A DNA stretch of 64,000 nt, from contig VXBM01001584.1 of NCBI GenBank assembly GCA_013400155.1, forward strand, positions 94,278 through 158,277. Reading direction: 5' to 3'. Made by a program: the position numbers and the translations under genes. The stretch is from Helopsaltes ochotensis. Its lineage: Eukaryota > Chordata > Aves > Passeriformes > Locustellidae. Positions 44,501 to 59,500 of this stretch are shown piece by piece; within the stretch, counting starts at the first letter, position 1, and every line of letters begins with the position of its first letter. The notes beneath the pieces were generated by a model. That model ran no database searches and was not told the DNA's origin. It saw only the letters and a list, made by a program, of their open reading frames with translations.

Positions 44501-47500
44501 ACAGTATGGGTGAGTCTGACCTGCTCCAGCAGATTAGTAAGCACTAATTAGTGCACAGCAAGTGAGAGTCGGTGCAATACACTGACTACTCCCAAAAGCA
44601 GTGGGTACCAGCAACTTCTCTGGTGAGCCAGTTTATCTGCACAGATGCTGATTTGACATTTGCAACAAGACTTAGTTATGCTTTTTTGTTCATTTTTAGA
44701 TTACCTGTAGATGGCTGTATTGGAAGACGCTTTTTTCAGAGTGCAGCTCATGTTAACCTGCTAAATGAGATGAAGAAGCGGCTGACAGAGGTGGCAGACT
44801 TCCACCATGCTGCCAGTAAAGCACTAAGAGTGGAGAGTCCTGAGGGCCCAGACAGGTCACCAAAGAAGGCCAGCTGCTCACCTGATTACTTGACTTCGCC
44901 TGAGCTGCATAAGGAACTCGTCAGGTAAAAAAAGCCTGCCCAGTTCCACGTTAATCAATGCAACTGCCTGAGTAACTGCTTCAGCACAGTCGTAGTTGTG
45001 TGAGGAATGAAGGGACATGACCTTAGATGTACTGCAGACACTTATTAAAAGCATAAAATCATAAAACCATTCAGGTTGAGAAAGCCTTCCAAGATCATCA
45101 AGTCCAGCACTTAAGCCAGCATTGTCAAGGCCACCATTAACCCATGTCCCCAAGTGCATAGTTGGGCTCAAATCCATTCCTCTGTTTGCATAACTTGTTC
45201 AGTTTGAAAGGGGGCTGGTTTTACTACTAAAAATAAAGCATTGTTGATAGGTTTGCCACTTCCTTTAGGGGAAAAGCTTTGTTTTTTAATGAATGGTGGC
45301 CCCATGTTGGCAAAATATTTATTATTTAGGAATATCTGCTACTCGTATGTACATCACTAGCTATAAATGTAAAATGCTACTTGGTGTGTGTATATGTTTG
45401 TCACAGACCAGGGCCTGAATTTCTGTCTGAGTAAAATTACTTCTTAAGGAATTTACTACAGACTTGAGCACTTCAGTGCAGTTTGCTTGGTTAGCAGCCT
45501 AAAGGTGAGCTCTGCCAAGTGTGTTCTGTGCCACCTGAAAAATGGTAAATCTGCTTACCAAAACCTTGCTAAGGACTCCATTTTTGTCTTGGAGTAGGCT
45601 AAGGAGGGGAACACAGTCCCTCATTGCTACTCAGCTGATGAGTGCTCCCTTTTGGGAGGGATAGTAGCTCCTAAGAGATGTCTATACCTCATGTACACTA
45701 AACCTGAGGAAGTATGTGAATATTGTGAGGAAATATCTGAAAGGATTATTTGAAATATTTGAAAAGAGTCTCTTGTTCAGGGGCCCTGGATGTGTGGAAT
45801 CTGAGCTCCTGCTCCCCTCAGCAGTCAGTAGGTACTGTACAAACAAGAGAGATGATAAATCCCACTTGGTTGCCTGTAAAAAATAATCCAGATATGCTCA
45901 CCAGATGAACTTGATGAATATTTTCAGTATTCCATTTCAAATAAGTTCCCCACTCCAACAGAAAACCAGACTGCTCTGTGCCCAAATAAATCTTATGCTC
46001 AGGAAGTTTAATGACCTGTCTAGTTTCCTTGACAGGAGGGAAATTATTGGTAGGGTTTATAAGGGCTGATTCTTGGAATTGGTCTACTTCCATTTTTTCA
46101 CCAATGACACTGATGAAGGAAGCAGGAGTTTGCTAGTGATATGTAATACTGCAGTGTGAAGATTTAATGGCATTCTAGTGCTTCCTTGTCCGGAAAACTT
46201 GGATGGCATGATTGTGAAAATCGTAGCAGCCGGTGGAATGATGTCAGTTGAAAAAAAAAGTGTATTTATGTTAAAGTTTTAACAAAGGAGGAAATAGGAA
46301 TGAGTGAGACTCTGAAAAGAAATTAAAAGATGTGACTTAACTCAGGCATGACATTTTGGAGCAGGCACTGCAGAGAGGTTGTGCACATATACTCTGTTTA
46401 TTACTTTGGTCTTTTGAATGGGGTTGTGGTGATACTTTCTGACATAAGAGACTATTCCAGTCCTGGGTCTTATGCTAGTTTGCATAAATGTTTTCCTTTT
46501 CAGAATTTGTCCTCTTACTCTTTATTACTGCCCTTCATAGTTTTCTAAGTACCTTCTTTTCACTGCTGGTCTTTAACTTGTAAACAAGTCACAAAGCATC
46601 CAAAATATCTTTTCTTAACCATGCCACCTTGTAGTTGCCCTAATTCTAACCTTAGAACATTCAAATTCACACTGATTTGTTTTTTTTTTTTTTCCCCTCA
46701 GGCTTTGTAATGTTTTAATATTGTGGTTGGAAGAAGAGAATTTCCAGAAAGGAGATACATACATTCCCTCTTTACCAAAGCAGTATGATGCACACAGACT
46801 TGCAAAAGTCATGCAGAATCAACAGGTGAGTTGCTAATAACACTGAAAATCTGAAATTTAAAGTCCATTTGCTAAAATGAATCTTTGAAATCAGTGAGAG
46901 AATTGTGTTACTGGTCTTTAATACACATACAGCATGTACAATACCTTAATGGCTCTAACCTTTTTCCTAAAATCCTCTGCTATTCCAAACTGCCTTCCTT
47001 TATGTTTGAAAGAGGACTCAGATGTAGATTCCTTGCATATCTGTCAATTCTTGTGACACAATCCTTTTCTGTACCACTCTGTAATTCTTTTTATGTTCTA
47101 AGTTAGTATTAGAGGATTATTTAAGTTGCAGCTTTAAATAAATAATAAAAGACTGGAAGCCAAAACCTGCTTGTGTTGTTAGTCTGTTAAATGTCAGGTT
47201 CAAATACAAGTTAGTGAGTGTGTATTATTCTGTTCTTCAAGCCTAAAGACTTAGTATAAGCAAAACTCTGCAAGAGGAGAGATTTTGGAAAGGCTTTTGC
47301 TTATGCTTGCTTTGTTTTCACTTCTCTAGGGTGTATACGACTACTGGAAATGCAGCCTGCTTTACCCTGGCTGCAGTAAATCATGCCATTATGTTTTAGA
47401 CTTGGTCTCTTGTATTCCATTTTTAGGAGCAGACTTTCAATAATCTGTCTTTCCCTTTGTCTCTTATATGTTAGAAATTATACCATGTGTCAGGTTTCAT

Positions 47501-50500
47501 CTCTAGGTGTGAGAAATGCATTTCTGCTTTTCAGTGCAGAAATGCTTTATTTAATAAAAATAGTTCAGTGTTTTTCTTCAGTTTATATTTTTTGCCCATA
47601 ATGATAAATTTCCTATGACTTAAAACTGCAGGTTATATTTTTTATGTACTTGCTTGAGTTCCCCACCTCCTAAGGTGGGTGGACAGCACATGGTGCTGAC
47701 CAGAATGGGGATGATAGTTAAATTCTTTTATGCTCCAGGATCTGTGGATGGAGTATGTCAATGTGGAACTCATACACCATGAGTTTCAGGAAGCTCTGAA
47801 CCTTTGGCTGCAGGTTCAGCTTGAATCACATCCAACCTGTGCTTCTGCAGGGGAAACAGATTTCACCAACCCTTTGTCAGGTAAGAGATAAAAATACCTT
47901 AAGGAAATTTTGCCTTAAAGAATTACTGGGATGTCAAAGCCCTCGTTTCTTTAGGAGCTTGATGATGTCAATAAAGACACTAATACAGTTTGTTTTCTGT
48001 GGGTACAATATTTTCCATGAAGTTGTCATGGTTTTCTCACTAAGATTTTCATATGAGGGGCTAACATTGATGCTTTTTTGGCTTCAAGTTTTCCATGTTA
48101 CAAAGCAGAGCTAGGACATCATGGGCGAGTTCCCCAGAAGTTCCTCTGCACAGAGAGTGCTCCAGACATTTTTTCCAAAATTTAGAGAGAGACAGGTACA
48201 AGCAAAGATAAATCAACCGTACTTGAAAATGTATTGTCTCTGGGATTTTTTTAAAATTTAGTTTTGTTTGGTTTTTGTTTTGTGTTGTTTTTCCTCGTGT
48301 GTTTCCCGGGAATTCTGGCATAGTGAAAGGTTGTTCTAGCACAGAAGCGGTGATAGTCGTAGCTGATACATTAAGAATGTGGTGAAATTGGATTTGGGGT
48401 TGATCCAAAGAAGAGGAAGGAGTGAGGGAATAGAAGGTAACTGGAATAGTTTCATAGGTGAATTTACACTGTTGGGAAAAAGAAACTGAATGGAAATCAG
48501 GAGGAGGAGAGGGCTGACCTGGAGAAAGGCTGTGCTCTGAGAAGGAATTGGCACTGACAAGACTAGAGGTGAGGATGAGTTGTAGAGAAAGGAAGATGAA
48601 TTTTGCTTAGAATTTTGTGTCAGACGAGTAAAATAAATGAAGTGACTGAAGATAGGAGTGTTTGGAGAAAACAAGGAAACCAGTGGGTCTTTTGATCCTA
48701 ATCTTTGTGCGATGGAAGAGCTGGTAATGAAAATTATTTGTGTGAAGTAAAGTTTGACCATAATAATTAGTGGAGTCATTTTTTTTTAAGGGGGAAACCT
48801 GAGAAATATTTATCTGCACCTAAAAATGCTTCATGCAAAAAAAAAGATTTTTTTTTTGTAGTTTCTCCTAAACTTTTCTTACTGACCAAACTTGCTTCTG
48901 CTTTTTAAATTTTTTTTTTTGTAGCCAAAATGAGAATCATGAATAATTTGAAGAAGCTTGATATTCCCAAGCCCCCTCTGCCACTGCAGATGATGAAAGC
49001 TCCTGTGCCAGTCATTTCCTCTGCCACTCTTGTGAGTCAGAAAGATGCGATCCAGCTCATGCGCAAGGACCTGAACATCTTGCAGCAACATGCCAAGTGA
49101 GTCATGTCTGTGCTCCTTGTGCCTCACCAGTGTGTCCAGCAGTGCCTTAAAATGATCATGGAGTCACAGAATGGTTTGGGTTGGGAGGCACCTTAAAGCT
49201 CACCCCATCCTAGCCCTTGCCATGAGCAGAAACACCTTCCGCTACCCCAGGTTGCTCCAAGCCCCATCCAACCTGGCCCTGGACACTCCCAGGGATTGGC
49301 CAGCCACAGCTTCTCTGGACACTCTGTGCCAGGGCCTCCCCACCCTCACGGGGAGCAATTTCTTCCTAAAGATATCCTTCACAGCAGCCTCATTTTGGTG
49401 TTAGCACAAGACTGTCAGCACCTGATTCCTGATTCTTGTCCTGTTTGTTTTCTCCGTCTTCTGGTCTGTCAGGTTATTATTCTACTACTTCAATTGACAG
49501 AAGAATGTGCAAGTCTTACCTGTTGACTGAGATTACATCAGAGGGCATCTAATTTATTTTCTAATTTGGCATATTTTCTGAAATAAAGCCTTTTTAGGCT
49601 AGATTTGTTGACAATGAGTTATTTAACCCTTTTGCTCTAAGGTAGTAGTTGCAATATGAAGCACCCAGGAGAAGAGTCTAATTTCTGGTTCTGCTAGCTT
49701 TGTGATTGAAAGAGACTTTCTATTTTTAATATTCCAACACAGATAATCCAGCTGAATTGTTTTCAATCACAACTGGTCAATCTATAGCTGTTCTTACCCA
49801 ATGTAGTCATTTAATAACAATATTATGAACCAGAACAAAAACTACTAATCCCATGAGAGGCTGTGTCTGAACAATTCCATTATCAGTTTTAGGTGGGTTC
49901 TCTTTTTTCTCTTTCATTTTTTTTTTCCACTTTTGACTGAATCATCACACTCCTGTTTTTTTGTCTGGTGGAAAATTGCATTTCCTGCAGGGATTATTCT
50001 GTTTAGTTTCTTTCCAGGCTGTCATATCAAGTAATTCAAAGGAACTCACACATACTTGAGTACTTCTGTTCTTACGAACCTGTTTTTTTATTACTTTGAA
50101 GTGCTATTACTTTGAAGTTTTAGCTCAATTTAATTTAATAACCTTTCATGTTTTCCAGGCAGGTGTCATGAGTCTTTGTACAGCACATTAAATTGAAGTC
50201 TCCTCTCTTATAAATTCTTAGCATTGCTGTTTTCAGGAAAGAGTTTGGTAATTTTATTAATAAATGACTTTCAGAACTGCAGCTCTCTGGGAGTCTCAGC
50301 ATGTTGCTCTGAACAGTGAGATCCTGGACACCGTACCTAAGCTGTATGTCAACAGGGAGGAGCAAATCACCCTCCACCTGGAGTGCCGGGGAACTTCAAA
50401 TAAAGACTGCCAGGGAGCAGCTCAGATCACCATCCAGGTTAGAGGCGTGGCATCACCTCTCTTTTGGGGCTGTTGAACATAGAGGATAAATGTGAAATGT

Positions 50501-53500
50501 CTGAGTTGCTGTAAAAGTGGTAGCATTTGACCAAGTAAACCCACACACATATTAGTGGTCTCAATCACTTCATGTGTAATGCTCAAAAGGAGAAGCAGAT
50601 CAACAGCTGAAGAATAAGTTGTTGCATAATTTGTTTTGCTCGTGGCATCCATTCTAAACTGCTTCCCAGTGCATGGATGTGGGAATTTGTTTGCTGATAG
50701 GAATAGTAGGAAGGAAAATGTTTATGGGAATACTTCCATGTTGCTCAGTAAATTCGTTTTTTGATCCCCTCTAAGTTTCAGTCCCTATGGATTAAAAGCC
50801 TTAGATAAAAGGCATGAATTCTATTAGTGCCTGTGATAATTAATTAGGAAGATGACCAAGGATGTGTGCTTGGGCACAATGTACTCAATCTGATCAAAGC
50901 TCTCAGGGGAAAAGCCATCCAAACTCAGAGTTCTCTGACTGGACTCTGCTTCTCTTTTAGAACTAGCTGCAATATGGAAGAGCTTTAGCAAAACTGTCTT
51001 AATTCTGAAATGAATGTGTGTCTTTTTGTTGTTTAGTTTGAAGGGAAGCACAAAAATGAAGCAGTGAGCCAGCAGCTTCATGCTTTGCGTAAAGAAGTGA
51101 GACAGCTGCAGGCAGAAGCCATGAAGCCACCTTCCCTGGGTGTTGTGGAAGCAGCTGTACATGTGGAGAATTTTATAACGTAGGTTGTTCAGATGCTGCT
51201 CTGGGTAATGGTGTTTGTGTTTCCATTTGCATGTTGGAGTTAAAATGTGGAACCTGTTCATGTGTTTTTCCTTGTGCTCATCAGCTTGGGCCAACAACAG
51301 AGCTGGAATCCTGAGACCTGTGTGTTTATGAAACAGTAATTCTTAGTATTAGAGGGTCACTCAGGCTTAGCAGGGCGCACAGTATTGTGTTGTACTTCTG
51401 TTTATTGTTTTCAACTTCTTTTTATCATTCTGTGCGTTATAATAGCCCTCCTAATCCTGTAAAAGGGCACTTAGTGATGACACAAGGAGGCTGTGCTAAG
51501 CTTTAGCTAGTAACAAACTTGTACTACAGCTGTCTCAGCCATAGGCTAAATTACATGATTTGAATATGAATCTCTATGGGTTTTTCTCTGTTATAGTGCA
51601 GGACATAAATCTTTAATAGAGTGCTATAATTTGAAGTAGTTTTTCAATATGTGAAACAAAATGGTGCCATGAAAGTGGGCTAGATAATACCACTTTTTTG
51701 CGGGGATGTGAATAAAATAAGGTTGTCCAACGCCCTTTTCCTCACTTAAAGACCTTTTACAGTTCATCCCAGAGGTCCACTTTTGTAACTTCATCTTCAA
51801 TCTTCCTTCAGGATTCCTGCTGGGATTCTCTTAGAGTAGCTGATTTATTATAGAGTGTAATGATTGTACAAGTAAAAGGATTTATGTACTATTTCTAGTT
51901 TTCATTCTTTATCATTAATCTTATAAATTCTGTGGATGAGCTACTTCTTGGGATTTACGTCTGTGGAGCTGCATGTTCTTCACCTGTTTTAATTCAGACT
52001 TAGTGAAGACAGAGGTTTGGTCTCAATGAAACATTTACTTGGCAATACACAAGAAAAGATTGATTGTGTTTTAATTCTTCTATTGTTGAGCCTGTGAAAT
52101 AAAATGGGGCAGTTTTTCTTGCAATACAAAGGCAGTTGAGATGCCATCAGAATATGAGGAGTATATTATTAAAGGGAGAAATAATCCATTGCAACTATAC
52201 TTTGGAAGTCTTTCAGTGTTCATTTTCTGAATCTCATCATGGAGACTTTCTAAGGTTTCTAAGTATCCATTTCAGGCAGCAAAATTACATGAGCTAAATC
52301 TGACTTTTCAGTCTGGATATGAGAAGGAGGAATACTCAGGGAGTATCACAAATACTCCTCTCAAGGCTATATTAACAAGAAACCTCTTTTTATTGTTACA
52401 TTCTTTGTATATAAATTTAATTTGCCTTTTTAACTTAATTTTTTAGGGCCCTGATAAATATCTACAAGGTGCAGCCTATGCCTGCAATCAAGAAAGTTGG
52501 AATTGGTTTGTTTTTTACGTTGGTAGAATATGTGTGTGATGAAACTCAACGTAATCCTCCCACAAGACAGTTCTTCACATCCTGTATTGAGATTCTGGGT
52601 CAAGTGAGTTTATTTCTTGAATATGAAAATATTTTCTAAATTTTTAAAATTTGACTTTTGATGCTAATTCTTATTCCAATTTCATTGCTGTTAATGGGGA
52701 GTGTAGTCCTAAACATTCAGATTAATTAGTTAACTAGTTAATTTCCAAGTTTCTATCCGATTTTGTTTTCAATTAATTGTGTAATATGCACAGTCTTTAG
52801 GAGAGGTGAAGCCTGCGTTTAAACAAAATAAAAACTGTTGCTCTGAACTGCCTCTGCTTAAATTTTCATTGTGTTAGTTAAATCCTGGAATTTTGGATAC
52901 TTTCATTTCATAAGAGTGTGTTTCAGCATGGACTTCGCTTTTACCTGTCAGTTTCTGGTTGATGTACATCTTGTCAACCTCTGTATTTAGACACCTTTCT
53001 TGTACAACCTTCCAGTGTTCTCTGTGTAGAAGTTTGCTGGTAGAGAAGACAAATGCTTGTTGGTGGTGGTAGTGTTTGCTGTGTTTGTGCTCTGAGAAAA
53101 ATCATTAGTCTCTGCTTTGGGTCCAGATATGTTTATCTTAGATACAGCTTAATTCCATGTGCAACTGTCCTTGAGCACCTTTAACAGCTAACGTGCTGAG
53201 AAGTTCTTCATAGCTCTAGTTCTTTTAAGTTTTTTCCTATTATCAAACAGGGCTGGTGAAATCAGGATTCATTTTCTTACACTATCATCAGAAAAAAATG
53301 GTATTTCTAGGTATTTTTAGACAACATATGTAATCACAAATGCTGATCTAAGGCGAGCTAGGAGGACATGTTTGTTTTGTGTTATATCTTGTGGAATAAC
53401 AGCATTTAGTTGATGTCAATCTTATAATCTCAGTCTTTTGTTTTTGAGAAAAACTTCCCTTTTTATAAAAGGACCAAAACCGAGTGTCTCAACAAGCTTA

Positions 53501-56500
53501 AGAGGTGTATTTTCCAGTTGACTCATATTTTGCCATTGTTTTTTCACCATTCCCACTTTTCTCAGGTGTTCATCAGTGGGACCAAATCAGAGTGCAAGCG
53601 TCTGCTCCAGACGATCCTGCAGAATCGGAGGCTCTGTACTCTGCTTTCTCCTTACTTCACTCCTGTTGCCTCTCCCAGTGAATTTGTGACTTTATACGAA
53701 AAAGTCGTGGCCTTTCTGAGTGAGGATAACAGTGATGTTGTCTTCATGCTGCTGACAAAGGTAAAGTCTGGTCTGTGGATGTTCTTTGCCTGAAGACCTT
53801 AAGCTGAAGAGGAAAGAGGTGCAAATCTAGTACTTTAAAATAGCATTGACATTGTGTTGGTTATACCAAATGATAAGTTTTGCATTTAAGCTCAAGAGGG
53901 ACTGGAGTCAAAAGCAAATAGCTTAAGTAGCTTTAAGTAGCCTTTTCTAGCACAGATAGTATCAGGATGTGCTTCCCAGGTCTTACTGCTTGAAGTTAAC
54001 ACCATCTCTTGATGACTCCTTGCCTGGAATCTCTACAAAGACATTCATCACAATAGCCAGTGAATGCCAGGTATCTGGGACAAAATTTGGGACACTGTCT
54101 ACATTTTCTAGCTTTTTTTGGCACCCATGTCCTTCCTGCCTGTCTTAAAACAAAGTAAAGTAATGCCAAATGATTTGCACATCTCCTGTTGCTCATGATA
54201 CTGCCAGTGGAGAAATTAGTGTAACACTTGACCTTTGATACTGCTCTGATTCTCCTCTTTAGTTGCAGGGAGGTAGCTGGGAGCCGCAGGCAGTCTGTCC
54301 TGGGCAGGACTCTGCGCTGTCCATGGTAGCAGTGGTCAGTATTGTTTCTGCTGACCAAGGTCCGAGCAGGTGCTCAGAGCTTTGCTCCTTCACCTGAAAA
54401 TGTATGGACTGTGGGCATCAGTCCAGATTAATGCTTCTGTGGAAACTCAGACACATCTTTATGAATCTGAGCCACTCTGCCAAGGGCTGTTTTGTAGATC
54501 TAGAGACTTCTGCAGTGTGCTAAATCATAGCCTTTGGAGAGTGAGGTTTGGAGTTAGGGCTAATGAGATGCAAATTCATGAGGTTTTTCTCAAGTACATA
54601 AAAATGTCATGATGTAATTTCCCTGGTGACTTCTCTCTCCTCCTAAAGGTGTTGTGTCTGTTGACTCTCCTGCTTACAAATGCTCCCTGTGCTCTGTTGT
54701 AGTTTGACCTCACGCAGTGGTTGAGTGTGGCCAAGCCGCCTCTCTCGGAGCGCACCCAGCTCCTGGAGTCCATTCACTTGGCTCTCAATGCATGTGGCCT
54801 GGAACCTGAAGAAGATATTTTGATGCCATTTAATATCTTCTGCAAGCATTGGACTAACCTCCTCCAGTATCAGTTCCCTGATCACTACAGTGATTTCTTA
54901 AGGTTGTTTGTGCAAAGTGAGTATCTGACATGATGCATCCTAAGCCTTTGTATGGAACCCTTCTGGCTTAAAAATATGAATTCTGTGCAATAGAGTTAAA
55001 CTGCAGAATAATTTACACTTCCTTAGGTTTCTACTTAGGGCATTTTTATGTGCCTTGCCATGTGATGTGTTTTTATTAGACATATTGTAGCTCTTCTGTG
55101 AGTCAAGGCACACATGTCGGTGACAACAGATTTTTCAGCCCATGTAATAGGAGAAGGATGGAGGAGAGTATTCTGTTAATGGAAGCATCTATTAATGATG
55201 ATTATGCCATGGTCTGTAATGCAGAACTCCTGTTTCTGATTACCCTTCAATATCGGGCAAAGAGCTGGAATTACGAAGACATGTAACATTGAAATCTGGT
55301 GAAAATGTTCTGGTTGACGTTTGAAGCCACATATATTCTGATGTGCCCCTCAGATGGGTTCAAAAGTACTTCTCTGTGTCAAACCATACCTGCTGAAGCA
55401 GCAGCTGTCTCTTAATGTGCATTTGCAGCCAGGGATATACAAAGTGCCTGGGAAGCTATTTAAAGAGAGAAACATGTAGATGCCAAAAGGAAATGTTGAT
55501 AACATTTTCAGACTAGAGATTATCTCTCACCCTTAAATTTGAGGCTTTCAAGTGCCTGTGTTACCTAATTTTTCATGTAGCAGGGAGCTCCAATTTCAAC
55601 CTTTTTTGACTTGTTTGGAGAAGGAGACTAAGACCTTTCTGGTTTTCACAAATGCATTCCCTTCTTTCTCCTAAGGCTCATCAGAGCAGTTTCTAAGCCC
55701 TGACTGTTGGAAGGCATCACTTCAAGCTTTGGGGTGTGATTCAGCAGTGACTGAGCAGGGCAGTTTCAAGAAAAGCGATTCTGCTGAAGGTCCTGTGGTG
55801 AGGGATGCTGCAAAAACTCTTCTCTCCACAGAACAGGTGGGTGCCTCTTGGGTTGATTTATGCTTTTCAGGTGAAACAGATGCCCTCCAGTGACAGATAA
55901 CACTGTTGTGCAGCCTTTCTGCAGCTGATAGCTTCCTTCTTTTTACAGGTCAGAGAGACAATAGAATGGCTTTCTACATCCTTCTGCAAACTCCGACTGG
56001 CCTCGGTGGACTTCAGGACTTTTGGCCTGTTTTCAAAATGGACTCCTTATGTGGCTGAAGTGAACACATTCCTGGAGTATCTCATTAAACGGCTGGTTGA
56101 CACTGAAGTTGCAGATTTGGCCCAAGAGCCTGTTGGCAGTAGCAGAATTTTAGCAGGTAATGTGTCTCAAAAGCAAATTACTTAAAAACAGACACCTGAT
56201 TTCTCTGATTCCCTCTCTTAAGGGCCATTCAAATATACAGTAAAATCTTACTTTGCATTTGTGCAATAATGATAATATTAACATGTTGAGCTGATCATAG
56301 GTTAAGATGTCAACTTGCCAAGAGCATTTTCTGGTTATTACAAAGGTGTTTATTACATAAATGCATCAGTCTCAAAAACATGAGTTCTGAATGCGGTCTT
56401 AACAAAAACTACAATACTTAAAGTTACAGTGAGAGAATACTTAAAGTTACAGCGAGGTGAAAAGCAACTTACTAGAAAATTCCAACTGCAAAGAAACAGA

Positions 56501-59500
56501 GTAACAGGGAGAAACCACCACAGGGAAAAGGACTGTCTGACAAGGGATTGTTCCGATTGCAGGGAAAGACGACTGGCAAAGGAGGTCTTGGTTTGCAGAG
56601 ATCAGAAAGGGGAACAGAGTAACAGGAAAAGACCGATCCAGGAAATGGGCTGACTGGCTGCAGGGAAGGGAGGATTGGGGAGCGGTCCTGACTGCAAGGG
56701 AAAATGGACCAGAAAAGGGGTCTCGATCGGTCACAAGAAGAGAGGGGTTAGCAAAGGTCCCGAGCAGCGTCCCAGCTGCTGGAACAGAGAGAGCTGCAGA
56801 GCGACTGCCATACTGGCAGCAGCACCAGCAACCCCTCGCAGCGACAGAGACAGAAACAGCAAAAGCATTCCCTACACAATGCGATACGTGACAGCGTCCT
56901 GACAACAGCTCCCTGGCATTTCCCTGGCAAAGCCCCATTCTCTCTTGTTGTTGATGGCAGGAGAGTGGACCAGTCAGTCAGATCAATTGATCGATCGATT
57001 GACTGATACCATTGCCTCAAAACAGGGGCTTTTTATCCCTAAATTCTACATGCATATTCATATTTCTTATCTATAGGCTATCCAATTAACTAAGAAGACA
57101 CTTATAAAACAATTTCTCTACACTACTCTGAATCTAACTTTGAAAATGCATAGAATCACGAGAAACTACGAAAAATTACTATCAGTTTTTGCACAAACAC
57201 CTACGTATGTAGCATGTCTTATTAATGTAAAAAGATTCTGTATCTATTAACATAAAAACCTCTATCTTATTTGTGTAGAAGCTGTATTTGTTCTAAGTGC
57301 TATCGTGAACTTACTATGTCTAAAGCTGAATTCCAGGCCTAAGGGCTCTACCTTTATACTAACTGTCTCATAAGACACTTAAATCTGCTTCCTTAAAACT
57401 GTAGTCAAACCTCTACTTCTTATTAGTATGGCTTAATATATTTTAATTTCTCTAAAGGCTTCAATTCAACCCCTACATTTTTCTCTTCCCCTGGGGAAGC
57501 CAGGGGGGGCACAAATTTCCACATTAACATATAGATGGGAAATGTTGCTGCTACTTCATGGCCATGTAGGACTTTATGCTTTATAATCTGAGAGGAATTT
57601 TTTTTATATTTGATCTTCCTTCAAAATTATTTCATGAGGCGATTGTACTTTCTTCAAGAAAAATAGAGTCTTTTGCACTGAGCAGAGGTTTGGAAGGAGA
57701 CACTACTGATTTTCTCCATGCATGATTTAGATCTGGAGAAAGTTGGCTTTTATTTTAGTTCTTAATTAATTTAAATTTAAATTTTAATTAACACATTCTA
57801 ATATGTGCAGGTTTAAAGTGTGAATCATCATTGCTCCCGCAATTGCTGATGTGTTATTGAAGTTATACTAATAAAACATCTTAACAATGCAAAATGCTTT
57901 TGGTGGTTTTTAAAACAGCCCTGTTGTTAACTAGAGTTATTATTAAGCATATTGTATTTTAAGTTTTTATTTGTCCAGAAATGACTGATTGAATGGTTAG
58001 ACTCAATGATCTTGAGAGGTCTTTTCAAGCCTTAATTGTTCTATAATTCTGTGAATGTTAGAATGAGAAAAGGGTATTCTATGCAAATTTAGAAAAGTGT
58101 AATATGTTCACTGTTTTTGATTTGAAGGAAAGAAGCAACTTTGTTTTGTTTCCTTTTAGCATTGCAGTCCTTGTATTCGATCATTGCTGGACTCTTTAAA
58201 CCATGGATACTGGTCTTGGAGAAAGAAGATGCAAGGTCTGTATTGCATTTTAAAATTAAATTAATTTTTGCTAAAGTAGGGACTTTAGTCCTGTAAGAAT
58301 GGCTTTTATTATTATCTGGTTTTTAATAATTTGTGACTGTCTTGCCTTCCATTTAAGTAGCTCTCACTTTGTCATTTCTTTAATAATTACAGAACTAATT
58401 CATGACCTACATCAAATTTTCCAAGGTTTGGATAATTATTTTAGATATGAGAAAGATCTTGTAAAAAAATGAGCAAACCTCGATTATTTGAAAGATTTCA
58501 TTCAGTTTTAAAAACACCAAAACTTGAATTTGGGATTTCCTTTTTTTAGCTTCCATAATACCTGTTTAAAAGAAAACAAGCCAAACAAATATAACTCCAA
58601 ATGCCAGTGATATATATAGAAACTTTAGACTAAATGAATATTGTGATGATCTAATGCTTTTTGCACCTCTATCTTGACATGAAAAGTTAATTGTGCTACT
58701 ATACATTCAAATTTTGTTTTCTTTCAAAATTAAAAGCTTTTGGAGTTGGGAGTGCACCTTCAGCACTGAAGTTAGAAGGTTGTCTGTGGTTGCTGAATAA
58801 TGTCAGTGAGAAACCCAGTTATTTCAATTCCATTATGAAATATCAAACAAGTAATTTCTGCTTATTGAGTGGATCTTCAGTAGGATAGTGAACTATGCAG
58901 CTCTTCTGAGGAAGAAGAGGAGAGTCCCAAAAAGCTAAAATTGGGAAGACTGCTGATACCTTTACTTCACTACTTTAGAATATTTAAATGGCAGATGTTT
59001 ATGCTAAGGTAACCAAACACTGAAATTTGTGGTGCTCTTCTTTTCAGTATTCAGCCCTGCTACCCTTGGTTGGAGAGTGACACTCCTATAGCCTCCACCA
59101 TGGTCTGTTTGTTTGCAGATTGCATCAAGCTTTTGCATGAGAGCTTCAAAGGTGAGTCTGAAATCCTAAGCCTCCCCACTTGCTGATTTGGAGAAAAAAT
59201 ACAAAAATTTAGTGTGAATTTTTTTCTTTCGAATGTATTTTATTATAACTTAAAAGGTTTTCATCTTCAAAAATAGACTTTCTTCTGAAATCAAGTTTTA
59301 TCTGAATTTTTTTCTGTTGTTAATTCAGCTATTTTCTTTGCTTCTAGAAAAGCTGCTACCAAGCCACCATGGGGCGCTCTGGTTACACCTAATGCATTAC
59401 TGTGAGTGTTGCACAGCCCCCAAAATGCCAGAGTTTATTCTCTATGCTTTCCACACTGAGTTCAGAAGACTTCCATGGAAGGAAATGCATCCAGACCAGA

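Noticed and set aside
48061..48819. Minus-strand open frames of 115, 147 and 70 aa in EPG5 intron 25
   Set aside because: They follow from a purine-rich plus strand; composition is low-complexity and no family was recognised.
56447..57020. Minus-strand open frames of 163 and 90 aa in intron 33
   Set aside because: They lie wholly inside a solo LTR, with no retroviral protein motif seen; treated as non-coding LTR sequence.
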